A stretch of 57,355 bases of DNA, from the NCBI GenBank assembly GCA_029260165.1, contig JAJDDT010000027.1, positions 1 to 57,355 of the forward strand, given 5' to 3'. The translations under genes and the position numbers were made by a program. Below, piece by piece: positions 44,562 through 53,246 of this stretch. Each line of letters begins with the position of its first letter. Positions within the stretch are counted from its first letter, which is position 1. The stretch comes from Phycisphaerae bacterium. Its GTDB lineage: Bacteria; Planctomycetota; Phycisphaerae; UBA1845. Under the pieces are notes generated by a model that saw only the letters and a list, made by a program, of their open reading frames with translations, had not been told where the DNA came from and searched no databases.

Positions 44562-46342
44562 CAGTCAGTCACTCCCGAGGGTCGCATCCGCACGGCGAGA
44601 TAGTCCAGGTACAGTAATACAGCCACCGCGGAACACAAGATGGCAAAAACGTCACCGATGTGGGAGTATAAGCTTGTTCGCGAGTCCATCTGCACATGGT
44701 CGACGTTGTAATCGACCTTGTTGACGGGAATTTTGCCGTAGGATCGTCCGTTCGGATCGATGAACCCGCTGACACCCGTGTTGACCGTCCGAGCGATGCC
44801 GACACGATTTTCAACGGCGCGAAACGTGCAGATGGCGAAGTGCTGCTGCTGCTCGTTCCGCTTTTCGAACCACCCGTCGTTGCTGATATTCAGGAGAAAA
44901 TCGACGCGTTTCCGATTCTTTTTTGAATCCCAGACCATCCGCCGACACACATAAGGCATGACATCCTCGTAGCAGATCGGCACCCCGAAATGACACGTCT
45001 GCCGATCCGTTTTCATCTCAAAAACCTGAACCTCTTCTCCGGGTGTGAGCGAGTATTCAAACCCCGAGTTGCCAAACGGCGACAGACTGTTCATCCATAG
45101 ATAAAGAAACCGAAGTCGGCCAAACCGGAACGGCACGCGCTCACCGAACAGGACCGGGTGAATCTTGTCGTGTCTGCCGGGTTCCTCACCGCCCGGTGTG
45201 AAGTGGAAGGCGGAGTTGCGCAAATCTTCGTGTTGTCGAAGGTTGAGCGGTGTCGGGTTTCGCGTTGTGCTGCCGATAACGACGTGTGACCGGGTCGTCG
45301 TCGCCCAGTTGTGCAGGTCGTTGAAACATTGCAGCGAAAAACTCCTGAGTCGTTCCAGATGTCGAAAAGGGGCCGATTCGGTATCAACTTCCAGGAACCC
45401 CCGATTGAGGTGCATGTACCAGGCGCTCTCGGGAAACAGGTAAAGATCCGGATTGTCCTGACGGGCGTCTGCCATCATCGCGAAATACGCCCCGATTTTC
45501 TCCACAGGCCCCGCCTCTCGCGAGGCAGATTCCCGATCCGCATGGTTCGGGTAATACTGCTGCAACAGAGCAATCCGAGGGCCTTTCGTCATCGTATCCT
45601 GCGACAATCGAAAGAAGCCGTATCCGAGCGTGAGTCCGACCAGCGTCACCGCATACGCGATGCTCCAATGCGCACGACGTCGCTGCGACATGACGTGTTT
45701 CGTCGGCGTGTTTCCAAATCGAGCGAAAATGAGGTCCGCCAAAGCCCCGTTCACCGTGGCAATCACAAACGACACGCCATAGGCTCCGACAAGATCGCTG
45801 ATCTGAATCATCGGCAGTGTTGCGTACTGACTGTGACCCAGGAAAAACCACGGAAACCCGGATATCACCAGTCCACGCGCGAATTCGACGCCGATCCATA
45901 CCAATGGCACTGCGACGCACAACGGAAGTCGTCGACGCCTCACCGCATGACGAATCGGACAGGCAGCCAACGGAAAATAACACGCCAAATACGCTGACAG
46001 CGCCACATAACCCATCCCCGCCGGTGCTTCCATCCAGTACATGTTGATCAGAAAATATGCGAATCCCAAAAACCACGACGCGACGTAGACCCGATTGGCA
46101 ATGGCGGTTCCCCCGATGACCACCAACCATGGAACCATGCAAACATACGCCAGATACCACTGATCAATTGGCGCATGGATCAGGCTCATCAGCAGCAGGG
46201 TTCCCAACAGAAGAATCGCCACGAACCCCAATGATTGAATCCGAATACCCAGATGATCCGGCTGCGGATGTTCAGCCTTAATCGGATTCGTGGCCTTCTT
46301 CTGTCGCACCTCGGGTTTTCGCAGCGTTGGTGTCCGCGACAT
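44561..46342 (-). CDS. lnt: Apolipoprotein N-acyltransferase
   Basis: A 593-residue integral-membrane enzyme that adds the third acyl chain to the N-terminal Cys of lipoproteins. About six N-terminal hydrophobic segments precede a CN-hydrolase (nitrilase) domain with the catalytic triad Glu (LFPESAWY), Lys (HDKIHPVLFGERVPF) and Cys (FGVPICYEDVMPYV). The chain is slightly longer than the usual ~510 residues and has a hydrophilic N-terminus. TGGAG lies 10 nt before the ATG. It starts 1 nt after moeA and is followed by a lipoprotein that is a likely substrate. Confidence 0.94.
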   Translation of the reverse strand: MSRTPTLRKPEVRQKKATNPIKAEHPQPDHLGIRIQSLGFVAILLLGTLLLMSLIHAPIDQWYLAYVCMVPWLVVIGGTAIANRVYVASWFLGFAYFLINMYWMEAPAGMGYVALSAYLACYFPLAACPIRHAVRRRRLPLCVAVPLVWIGVEFARGLVISGFPWFFLGHSQYATLPMIQISDLVGAYGVSFVIATVNGALADLIFARFGNTPTKHVMSQRRRAHWSIAYAVTLVGLTLGYGFFRLSQDTMTKGPRIALLQQYYPNHADRESASREAGPVEKIGAYFAMMADARQDNPDLYLFPESAWYMHLNRGFLEVDTESAPFRHLERLRSFSLQCFNDLHNWATTTRSHVVIGSTTRNPTPLNLRQHEDLRNSAFHFTPGGEEPGRHDKIHPVLFGERVPFRFGRLRFLYLWMNSLSPFGNSGFEYSLTPGEEVQVFEMKTDRQTCHFGVPICYEDVMPYVCRRMVWDSKKNRKRVDFLLNISNDGWFEKRNEQQQHFAICTFRAVENRVGIARTVNTGVSGFIDPNGRSYGKIPVNKVDYNVDHVQMDSRTSLYSHIGDVFAILCSAVAVLLYLDYLAVRMRPSGVTD

Positions 46343-46343
46343 G

Positions 46344-47564
46344 TCAGAAACGCTCCAGCATCAACACGCGAACATTGTCGCCCGGTACCGATTCGGATTG
46401 ATCGGCCGACCGCCTGATCAACGCGCTCGCGCCGGCAAAACCAAACAAATCACCCGACCCCTGCCACGCCTGCCGAGACACCGTCAACACACCGTTGCCA
46501 TCCAAACTCAACCTGCCAGGCCAAAAATTTTCGCGAGCACCGGTCGCGGGAAGGACATCCGGCGTTCTCGCAGCTACCCACCGCAATTCACCGTCTCCCA
46601 ATCCCAGAAATCCATCAATCGCCGGTCGTACGAAAAGCCAAAACGCAACAAAAGCGCTCAACGGGTTGCCCGGCAACGCGAAAACACGACACCCCGAGTC
46701 ATGCACCCCGATGATCGTCGGTTTGCCGGGTTTCATCGACACCTTCCGCACCAGAAATCGCACGCCCAACTTTTCAAGTATCGCCGGAACAAAATCAAAC
46801 GCACCCATCGAAATCCCACCCGACAAACACAAAAAATCCGAATCAAGGCCACCCGCAATTGCATCCTCCAACACCCCAACGTCATCCGACACCGTGCCGT
46901 GGTCCGCACATCGTCCACCCGCCTGTTCCACCAACGCCCGCATCATCGGCGTATTGGAATTGCGAATCTGACCACGCGACGGCTTGACCGAAACATCCAC
47001 CAACTCGTCCCCCGTCCCCAAAATCGAAACCGTCGGCCTCCGCCTCACAACGACCCTTGCCGCTCCCGCCGACGCACACACGCCCAACTCCACAGGGCCC
47101 AAACGACGGCCGGAATCCAGAACCGTTTCGCCGGATGCCAGGTATTCCCCACGAATCGTGACGTTTTTTCCCGCAGCCACCGATGCGTTCAGTTTCACGC
47201 GATCGCCGGTCACGGTCGTGTCCTCGACCCGAATCACCGCGTCAGCCCCCGGAGGCAGGGGCGCTCCGGTATTGATCTGCACCGCCTGTCCGGCCAGGAG
47301 ATCATCGTCACACCATGCACCCGCCGCAACCTGTCCCACAATCGAAAGCTCGCGACCAGCCGAGCCATCCTCTGATCGCAACGCGTATCCATCCATCATC
47401 GCTTTGGTAAACGGCGGATGATCGATATCGCTGCGCACCGTCTCTGCCAACACGCGACCCAACGCCTCGGACAGCGGAACAGATTCTGTCGAACCGGGCG
47501 TCGCGATCGACCGAACGACGTCCACCGCCTCGGTCACACTCGCCATGTGCAGGCATTCATCCAT
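46344..47564 (-). CDS. moeA: Molybdopterin molybdenumtransferase
   Basis: A 406-residue cytoplasmic enzyme that inserts molybdate into adenylylated molybdopterin in the last step of cofactor synthesis. Motifs include FTKAMMDGYALR, NTGAPLPPGADAVIRVEDT, TGDELVDV, IRNSNTPMM, LSGGISMGAFDFV and FALPGNPLSAF. The ATG 47564 is used because the N-terminus aligns with other MoeA proteins. It lies 82 nt downstream of a small beta-rich gene and 1 nt upstream of lnt, so it is co-transcribed with wall and lipoprotein genes. The other cofactor gene here is the moaD-moaE fusion at 15.5 kb. Confidence 0.95.
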   Translation of the reverse strand: MDECLHMASVTEAVDVVRSIATPGSTESVPLSEALGRVLAETVRSDIDHPPFTKAMMDGYALRSEDGSAGRELSIVGQVAAGAWCDDDLLAGQAVQINTGAPLPPGADAVIRVEDTTVTGDRVKLNASVAAGKNVTIRGEYLASGETVLDSGRRLGPVELGVCASAGAARVVVRRRPTVSILGTGDELVDVSVKPSRGQIRNSNTPMMRALVEQAGGRCADHGTVSDDVGVLEDAIAGGLDSDFLCLSGGISMGAFDFVPAILEKLGVRFLVRKVSMKPGKPTIIGVHDSGCRVFALPGNPLSAFVAFWLFVRPAIDGFLGLGDGELRWVAARTPDVLPATGARENFWPGRLSLDGNGVLTVSRQAWQGSGDLFGFAGASALIRRSADQSESVPGDNVRVLMLERF

Positions 47565-47646
47565 TACCACATTAAAATCCCGGGAGTGAAGGGGGTCAAC
47601 GCAGACGGCGGCTGACCGGCGGACCCGGTGTCGCGACAAACTCCGC

Positions 47647-47910
47647 CTACTGCCCGACCACGTCGTCCAAACGCGAAACGCTCATCACCGCTGATCGCAT
47701 CACGATCACATGCTTTCGGTTGACTGAAACTCCTGTGCGTCGTGCTTCACTGACATAGGTCTCGTTCGTCGCATGACCATCCCGCGCGTCATGGACGTCC
47801 GCATCCGCCAAAACGAACGCGGATTCTGTCACCTCCACAAGCTGTCCGAGGTACACCATCGGTCCCCCGGTATCCAGGACCACCATCTGCGACCGCAACG
47901 CCTCAAACAT
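47647..47910 (-). CDS. Small conserved-looking beta-rich protein
   Basis: An 87-residue protein I do not recognise. GAGGG lies 7 nt before the ATG, so the short form is preferred to the 104-residue frame. The pattern of alternating strands (SQMVVLDTGGPMVYLGQLVE, FVLADADVHDARDGHATNET, VSVNRKHVIVMRSAVMSVS) and a Gly-Leu after the second strand recalls Sm/LSm-like small barrels, but this is only an impression. It starts the operon that continues with moeA, lnt and the cell-wall genes. It diverges from the cytochrome-like gene across 114 bp. Confidence 0.65.
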   Translation of the reverse strand: MFEALRSQMVVLDTGGPMVYLGQLVEVTESAFVLADADVHDARDGHATNETYVSEARRTGVSVNRKHVIVMRSAVMSVSRLDDVVGQ

Positions 47911-47988
47911 CGTTATCCCTCGCCCATCGACCCTTTCCGCTCCAAAACCCCGTTTCGACACGTCTTGCGATTGTCGCCGCGTTGCGGG

Positions 47989-48017
47989 TTGAAGAGCGTT
48001 AGTCGTACGTCTATAGT
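47989..48017 (+). promoter_or_regulatory. Sigma-70-like promoter giving a leaderless transcript
   Basis: TTGAAG (47989-47994), a 17-nt spacer and TATAGT (48012-48017) match the consensus at 4 of 6 and 5 of 6. The ATG of the next gene is 7 nt after the -10, so the RNA should start at the initiation codon. No usable Shine-Dalgarno precedes it. Confidence 0.6.
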
Positions 48018-48024
48018 CAACAGG

Positions 48025-49056
48025 ATGAATGGTAAACCGTCAATTTGTTATCGGAACCCCTGCCGTGCGCTATCGCGGAGACTGACCGCGATCGTGTTGC
48101 TGGTTCTCGGTTTTTTATGCGTGGCGTCGATGGCGGATGACGTTGACGACGAGTACACCCGGCGTGTGCGTGCGCTCGCGATCGATGATGTCTCAGGTCA
48201 CCTTGAGTTGGCCAAGTGGTGTCGCTCCAACCAGCGATGGCAGTTCGTTGCTCAACGGTGTCAGCATATCCTGACGCTGGAACCCAGCCATCAGCCCGCG
48301 AAATTGTTGCTCGAAACCGCCCGTGCTTATCTCCAGAAAGATCAGTCGAACGACCCGACGAGTCAGAAGACGCGATCAGCCGGCGGACCTCGTTCGCCTT
48401 CGACCACCGGAAAAGCCCTGCGCGAGCTGACAAAAGAGGAAATTCAGCAGGTGCGACGCGTGGAACTGCACCACGACCAACCGGAACGCCTCTCGATACG
48501 CATCGATCGAAAAGCTCTGGGATCGTTTCTCGCCCACGTCCGCAACGATCCGGGTTTCGGCTATTCCAATCAGGATTTCTACAAACTCCCCAAAACCGAA
48601 CAGGCGCAACTGATTCTGCTCCACGGTGACGAAAACGACAAAAAAAACATTCAAATCAGGAACGACCCACAGCGCCTTCGCGAGTTTGACCGCAGGGTTC
48701 TTCCGATGGTCATTCAGAATTGCGCAACCTCCGACTGTCACGGCGGGTCAGGCGGTGGCAGGTTTCGTCTCTTCGGTGGACGACGGCTGAAAACCCCGGC
48801 CTCCTACGCGACGTTTGTCGCACTGCATCAATACAAAACCGAAAACGGAAGCCTGATCGACCGAACGAATCCCGCGGACAGTCTTCTTCTTTCCTACGGA
48901 CTACCTCCCGGACCCGTTCCGGAAAAGAATCACCCCATCAGGATTCGCGCCATGTTCGACAACGCCGAAGACCGGGAATACAAGAAGATGCTCGATTGGC
49001 TTTTGTCTCTCGACCTGCACGAACCCGATTACGGCTTCGAGCTGATCAAACCGTAG
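48025..49056 (+). CDS. Exported protein with a CX4CH cytochrome-like motif
   Basis: A 343-residue exported protein. The ATG follows a good promoter by 7 nt. The signal peptide is visible in RRLTAIVLLVLGFLCVASMA. Residues ~35-100 are TPR-like (LELAKWCRSNQRWQFVAQRC, LTLEPSHQPAKLLLETARAY). Residues ~110-340 include a single Cys pair with His, NCATSDCHGG, that is C-x4-C-H rather than the C-x2-C-H of c-type cytochromes. Planctomycete cytochrome-like proteins show related sites, so covalent haem is possible but unproven. It is an outlier next to the cell-wall operon, with no obvious partner. Confidence 0.75.
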   Translation: MNGKPSICYRNPCRALSRRLTAIVLLVLGFLCVASMADDVDDEYTRRVRALAIDDVSGHLELAKWCRSNQRWQFVAQRCQHILTLEPSHQPAKLLLETARAYLQKDQSNDPTSQKTRSAGGPRSPSTTGKALRELTKEEIQQVRRVELHHDQPERLSIRIDRKALGSFLAHVRNDPGFGYSNQDFYKLPKTEQAQLILLHGDENDKKNIQIRNDPQRLREFDRRVLPMVIQNCATSDCHGGSGGGRFRLFGGRRLKTPASYATFVALHQYKTENGSLIDRTNPADSLLLSYGLPPGPVPEKNHPIRIRAMFDNAEDREYKKMLDWLLSLDLHEPDYGFELIKP

Positions 49057-49064
49057 CGTGACCG

Positions 49065-50198
49065 TTATTTGGGTTCAATAACCTGATTCTCAGGCTCGCC
49101 ATCTGCCGTCTTCTCGTCCCCGGAGTTGTCCATACCTTCAGGCGGTGAATCGGAATTCTCCCCATCCTTCCCGCCAACGGTCACCGGAATCGGATCAACG
49201 ATGATCGGCAGCACAAACGGCAACCGAAGCAGCCGGTCGGACGTGTCCCCCGCAAAGACATCCCGCGACAACTTCGAGACGGCCGATTCACACCACGCCA
49301 ACGTCGCCTCGCGTTGATCTTCGCTCGACGATTCCACCCAGGATCGGCACGCGTCAATTTTGATCGCACTGGCTGACCGAACCGCCTCCGCCTGATCCCC
49401 CTCGTCATCAAACCGATCGATCGCCAACTCCTCGCACAACAGCAGCAGGCTCCAGACCGCCGCGTGCCCCCCACGATTCAAAATCTGTCGGCAGCGCAAT
49501 AACCGACTGAAATACTCGTGATACAACGCGTCTTCCGATACATCCGCACCGATTTTTGGCAGCACCCGCAACGCAAGATCCTTTCGGTCCGACTTCGCGA
49601 ACAAACACGCCTGCAACAACTTCGCAGCCATTGGCACACCGTCGATGCTCGATTCAAGATGCAGAGACAACGACAGCGCCCCATCCCGAACCGCCTCCTG
49701 ATCCGCGTGTTCATCCAGCAAGCCGCGAATCGCTTCACCAAACGCAGACAGCGTCTCCGAAGCGTCTTCCAACTCCGTCAACACCTCGTCGTCCTCCTCG
49801 CACCCGTCCAGCGATGCCGCCGCCAACGACAATTGCTCCTCCGCAGCTGACAGAATGCGCAGAGCGACGGATCGATCACCCAACTCCAGGTCGTGCAGGT
49901 AAGCGGACACAAATGGCTCGGTTTCCCGCGACAGCATCCAGTTCACCGCGGCCAGATGAATCGACGCCAATCGACAGGAATCACCGGCTGCACCGCCTAC
50001 AGGATCGAGAATCTCCCGTCTGCGATTCGCAAGCCAGGCGCGATACGTCGCCTCGTCAGCCACACCATCGGGATAGACACGATCACTCAATTGAAGCATC
50101 GGACGCGAGAGCTTTGCGAATCCGTCACCCACCGCCTGCACCTCGCCCACACCGGTGCCAATACAGAACACTGCGATCAACAATCCCTTGTTTTTCAC
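49065..50198 (-). CDS. Exported alpha-helical protein of unknown function
   Basis: A 377-residue protein. The GTG start is chosen because GGGAG lies 8 nt upstream and it opens a signal peptide (KNKGLLIAVFCIGTGVGEVQ). The upstream in-frame stretch is Trp/Cys-rich and unlike a protein N-terminus. The rest is Leu/Ala/Asp/Glu-rich and helical (ILSAAEEQLSLAAASLDGCE, LLDEHADQEAVRDGALSLSL), with a TPR- or HEAT-like character but no clear repeat. The C-terminus is a disordered Glu/Asp/Pro/Asn tail. It diverges from the VWA gene, so it may be co-regulated with the motor operon. It converges with the cytochrome-like gene at an 8-bp gap. Confidence 0.75.
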   Translation of the reverse strand: MKNKGLLIAVFCIGTGVGEVQAVGDGFAKLSRPMLQLSDRVYPDGVADEATYRAWLANRRREILDPVGGAAGDSCRLASIHLAAVNWMLSRETEPFVSAYLHDLELGDRSVALRILSAAEEQLSLAAASLDGCEEDDEVLTELEDASETLSAFGEAIRGLLDEHADQEAVRDGALSLSLHLESSIDGVPMAAKLLQACLFAKSDRKDLALRVLPKIGADVSEDALYHEYFSRLLRCRQILNRGGHAAVWSLLLLCEELAIDRFDDEGDQAEAVRSASAIKIDACRSWVESSSEDQREATLAWCESAVSKLSRDVFAGDTSDRLLRLPFVLPIIVDPIPVTVGGKDGENSDSPPEGMDNSGDEKTADGEPENQVIEPK

Positions 50199-50206
50199 GA
50201 CACAGG

Positions 50207-50211
50207 CTCCC
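50207..50211 (-). promoter_or_regulatory. Ribosome binding site deciding a GTG start
   Basis: GGGAG on the minus strand lies 8 nt before GTG 50198. It selects the start that opens a signal peptide. Confidence 0.65.
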
Positions 50212-50457
50212 AAAATCGGACAACACCAGAAAAAACCAACACCGCAACGCGTCCGAACCCACCGACGAATCCACAACAATCCCACCGATGGAGGATAGGC
50301 CTGGGACCCCAACACCGCAACCTTTTCGTTGACCCACGGTGGCGTCGTCCATAAACTTTACCAACGTTATCGCGGAACAAAGGCTCCCGCCCCCCGCGTG
50401 CATCTTACAATAGAAACAGGCTCCGAATTGGCGGACCATCCGCCGGTCACCCCACAG

Positions 50458-51417
50458 ATGTCTCCAAACGACACCATCGCCGAAAACACCCATCGCCAGG
50501 CCCGACCCGCCTTCGTCCGCGCAGGCAGGTTGGCCGGCAGGGCGGTCATCGCCGCATGGATCATCTCGGTCGCCTACCACGCCGTCATCTTCACCATCAT
50601 GTTTCTGATCCCGTGGATTTCCGGAATCGCCCGAAACAAACCCGACACCCCACCACCTTTCACCGACGTCATAGGCCAGATCGACCAACCCGTCGCCTCG
50701 CTCTCCCCATCACCGAAAATCGCCAACCCGACCGAAGCCAAACGCTCCGACCCCCTCAAATTCAAACCCAAACAGTTCCGGTCGATGGACAACCTCGCGC
50801 CGAAACTCACCAAAGACCTCGACATCATCGGCATAGGATCCACCTCCGGCGATCTCGACGCGGACGGATTCAGCATTCCAATTCCCGGCACGGGGCCCGA
50901 TTTCTTCGGATTGGGCGCTCAGGCACGCGGAGCAAGACGCATTGTCTACGTCGTCGATCGCTCCGCGTCGATGCAAATGACATTCCACGGCGTGATCGCC
51001 GAACTCCAGGAGTCGATTTCCAAGCTCCGTCGCAGCCAGAAATTTCATGTGATTTTTTTCAGTACCGGACCACCGCTGGAAAACCCGCCCAGACGTCTGG
51101 TCAGCGCCATCAAAGCGCACAAACGCGACGCGTTCAGGTTTTTCAAGACGATTCAACCCCAGGGCGGAACCGATCCACGCATCGCGTTCAAAAGGGCGTT
51201 TGCCGTCGATCCCGATCTGATCTATTTTCTCACCGACGGCGACTTTGAAGGGGTCGAACCTGCCGTGATGGCCATGCTGCGTAAAATCAACCGTGGGGGC
51301 AGCGTGCGAATATTCACGGTGGCGTATGTCAGTCCCGCAGGCGGGGCGGTGCTCGAACGCATCGCCCGCGAGCACAACGGAGAATATCGGTTTGTTACCG
51401 AAGATGAAATTTTCTAG
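50458..51417 (+). CDS. TonB-like membrane-anchored VWA protein
   Basis: A 319-residue protein; TTG 50428 would add 10 residues. After a short hydrophilic N-terminus comes one membrane helix (~28-57, RAVIAAWIISVAYHAVIFTI, then MFLIPWISGI). It carries Ser37-x3-His41, like S16-x3-H20 in the E. coli TonB helix. A Pro/Lys-rich periplasmic segment follows (KPDTPPPFTDVIGQIDQP, KFKPKQF). The C-terminal ~165 residues are a VWA domain with MIDAS motif D167-x-S-x-S (VVDRSASM), GGTD and TDGDFEG, all intact. TonB's C-terminal domain is thus replaced. It heads an operon with exbB and two exbD genes, and overlaps the next gene by 14 nt. Confidence 0.88.
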   Translation: MSPNDTIAENTHRQARPAFVRAGRLAGRAVIAAWIISVAYHAVIFTIMFLIPWISGIARNKPDTPPPFTDVIGQIDQPVASLSPSPKIANPTEAKRSDPLKFKPKQFRSMDNLAPKLTKDLDIIGIGSTSGDLDADGFSIPIPGTGPDFFGLGAQARGARRIVYVVDRSASMQMTFHGVIAELQESISKLRRSQKFHVIFFSTGPPLENPPRRLVSAIKAHKRDAFRFFKTIQPQGGTDPRIAFKRAFAVDPDLIYFLTDGDFEGVEPAVMAMLRKINRGGSVRIFTVAYVSPAGGAVLERIAREHNGEYRFVTEDEIF

Positions 51418-52474
51418 GCTCCGCGCCTGTACGATCCGAATCGCCGTCGGAGTTGCGATCGCATCGTACACGACGATGACCATCGCCGACGAACTCCTCG
51501 TCGCCGGTACGCGATATCAGCAGGTCACCATCGACGCATTCGAGTCGACCCAGATCGCCTTCACAACCCCGGGCGGCGAATTCAAATACGCCGATCTGGC
51601 CGACCTCGAATACCTGCAGGTCGACAGCCTGACCAACCTGCGAGATCTCAACAGCGCCGAGAATCACGTCCGAAATGGTGACCCGCGTCGTGCCATCCCG
51701 CTTTACGAACGCGCACTCCGCCTCGCTGGTGGTTATTGGCCACCACTCATCCGCACCCGGATCATCCGCGCCGCCCACGACGCCGGCGACCTCAACACCC
51801 TCGCCACCCATTTCGTCCAACTAACAAAAGACAGCCAACACGGTGCCGTCCGAGCCGCCGCCGTCCTCAGTCGCGAAGATTTTCCAACAAACACGGGCCA
51901 CCCGATCAAGGCCATCCGAATTCTCAACGCTGCCATCGACGGTGCCGTCTCACAAAGCAGCCGCGTCCTGAACGAAGCCCTGCGATTCAACATTGCGATC
52001 GCCACCAACAATGACCAATCCGTGTCCTACGCCAAAAGCCTGGCCAATCAACCGCTCACGCCCGATATCGCCACGCGATCCGTCTACCACGCCATCGCAG
52101 GGGCACTGTCCGTCCTCGCGTCAGCGGGGCAACGGGACGACGCGATTCGCATTCTCGATGATGCATTCGTCGCAGCTCCGAAAGAACTGCTCCCCGAGCT
52201 GCTGATCGCCCGCGCCAAAATCACCCTCGACGGGGCAGTCTCCGATGCGGACGCGCTCCGCGCAGCCTCGTCAGCCATGCGCATCGTCGCGCACTATCCC
52301 AATGATCCGCTCGTACCTGAAGCGCTCGCCATCACCGCCCAAGCTCACGAACGCATTGGCAGAACCCCGACAGCCATCCAACTGTGGGAGGAATGCTCCA
52401 AACACGCGTCAGCCGCAACCCATCTCGTCGATCTCGCACGGTCCGAGTTGAGCAGGCTACGCTCGAATAGTTGA
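51404..52474 (+). CDS. Exported TPR protein with N-terminal beta domain
   Basis: A 356-residue exported protein. It starts within the VWA gene end (14 nt overlap), without a clear ribosome binding site, so translation is probably coupled. The signal peptide is RACTIRIAVGVAIASYTTMT, cleaved near IADE. Residues ~28-75 form a small beta domain (LVAGTRYQQVTIDAFESTQI, FTTPGGEFKYADLADLEYLQ), which may be a ligand-binding or SH3-like module. TPR-like helices follow (GDPRRAIPLYERALRLAGG, HPIKAIRILNAAIDGA, GRTPTAIQLWEECSKHAS). TPR domains bind proteins, so it may bridge the motor and envelope partners. Function is inferred from the operon. Confidence 0.8.
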   Translation: MKFSRLRACTIRIAVGVAIASYTTMTIADELLVAGTRYQQVTIDAFESTQIAFTTPGGEFKYADLADLEYLQVDSLTNLRDLNSAENHVRNGDPRRAIPLYERALRLAGGYWPPLIRTRIIRAAHDAGDLNTLATHFVQLTKDSQHGAVRAAAVLSREDFPTNTGHPIKAIRILNAAIDGAVSQSSRVLNEALRFNIAIATNNDQSVSYAKSLANQPLTPDIATRSVYHAIAGALSVLASAGQRDDAIRILDDAFVAAPKELLPELLIARAKITLDGAVSDADALRAASSAMRIVAHYPNDPLVPEALAITAQAHERIGRTPTAIQLWEECSKHASAATHLVDLARSELSRLRSNS

Positions 52475-52481
52475 CCCTTGC

Positions 52482-52489
52482 AGGAGGAG
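52482..52489 (+). promoter_or_regulatory. Ribosome binding site deciding the exbB TTG start
   Basis: AGGAGGAG (52482-52489) lies 6 nt before TTG 52496. The TTG at 52478 sits upstream of this site and cannot use it. The chosen start begins a signal peptide. Confidence 0.75.
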
Positions 52490-52495
52490 ACTCGC

Positions 52496-53242
52496 TTGCA
52501 ACGCATTGTTTATCTCAGCGTACTGGGCTTCGTCGTTCTCATGTTGACAACCTCCGCCGTCGCCCAGGATGGCGAATCCACCGGTGGGACGGTCATGCGC
52601 GTCTTCGACCATTTTCTCGTCGACGGCGGGGCCATCACATGGTTTATCCTCGTCCCGCTATCCCTCGCGACGATCGCGCTCACCGTCGAGTACATGATCT
52701 CGATCAGACGCCAAACGTTCGTCCCCCAGGATACGTTTCGGGAAATCGCAGAGCGAATCGACAACAAGCAGTACGCGGAAGCACTCACCTACACCGCCGA
52801 CGAACCCAGCGTCCTCTCCGCCGTCGTCAACACAGGCCTGATGGAATCCGCCAACGGATACGCGGCCATGGAACGCGCCGTGGAGGAAACGCTCGAGTAC
52901 CGATCCGCAAAAATCATGCGGAAAATCGAATACCTCAACGTCATCGGAAACATCAGTCCCATGGTCGGACTGTTCGGAACCGTCTACGGCATGATAGGGC
53001 TGTTCAGTTCCATGCGCGACGCCGGCGGAATGCCCGAACCCGCACGACTTGCCGACGACATCTCCATCGCGCTGGTCACGACCTTCTGGGGACTCCTCGT
53101 CGCCATTCCAGCCCTCAGCGTCTTCGCACTCTTCAGAAACCGTATCGATGAACTGACCGCGGAATGTGCCCTCGCGACCGATCGACTCCTCGAACCCTTC
53201 AAACCAGGCACCCGTCCTCAGGAACCCAAACCAACGAATTGA
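52496..53242 (+). CDS. ExbB/TolQ/MotA-family proton channel
   Basis: A 248-residue inner-membrane protein. TTG 52496 has AGGAGGAG 6 nt upstream. Residues 1-23 look like a signal peptide (YLSVLGFVVLMLTTSAVA, then QDG), as in some planctomycete ExbB proteins. Three membrane helices follow (ITWFILVPLSLATIALTVEY, NVIGNISPMVGLFGTVYGMI, TTFWGLLVAIPALSVFALF), with a long cytoplasmic loop between the first two. The G-x-x-x-P-x-x-G-L-F-G-T-V-x-G and T-x-x-G-L-x-x-A-I-P motifs fit the family. ExbB pentamers with ExbD convert proton flow into force. It sits 21 nt after the TPR gene and 4 nt before exbD. Confidence 0.92.
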   Translation: MQRIVYLSVLGFVVLMLTTSAVAQDGESTGGTVMRVFDHFLVDGGAITWFILVPLSLATIALTVEYMISIRRQTFVPQDTFREIAERIDNKQYAEALTYTADEPSVLSAVVNTGLMESANGYAAMERAVEETLEYRSAKIMRKIEYLNVIGNISPMVGLFGTVYGMIGLFSSMRDAGGMPEPARLADDISIALVTTFWGLLVAIPALSVFALFRNRIDELTAECALATDRLLEPFKPGTRPQEPKPTN

Positions 53243-53246
53243 TTCA

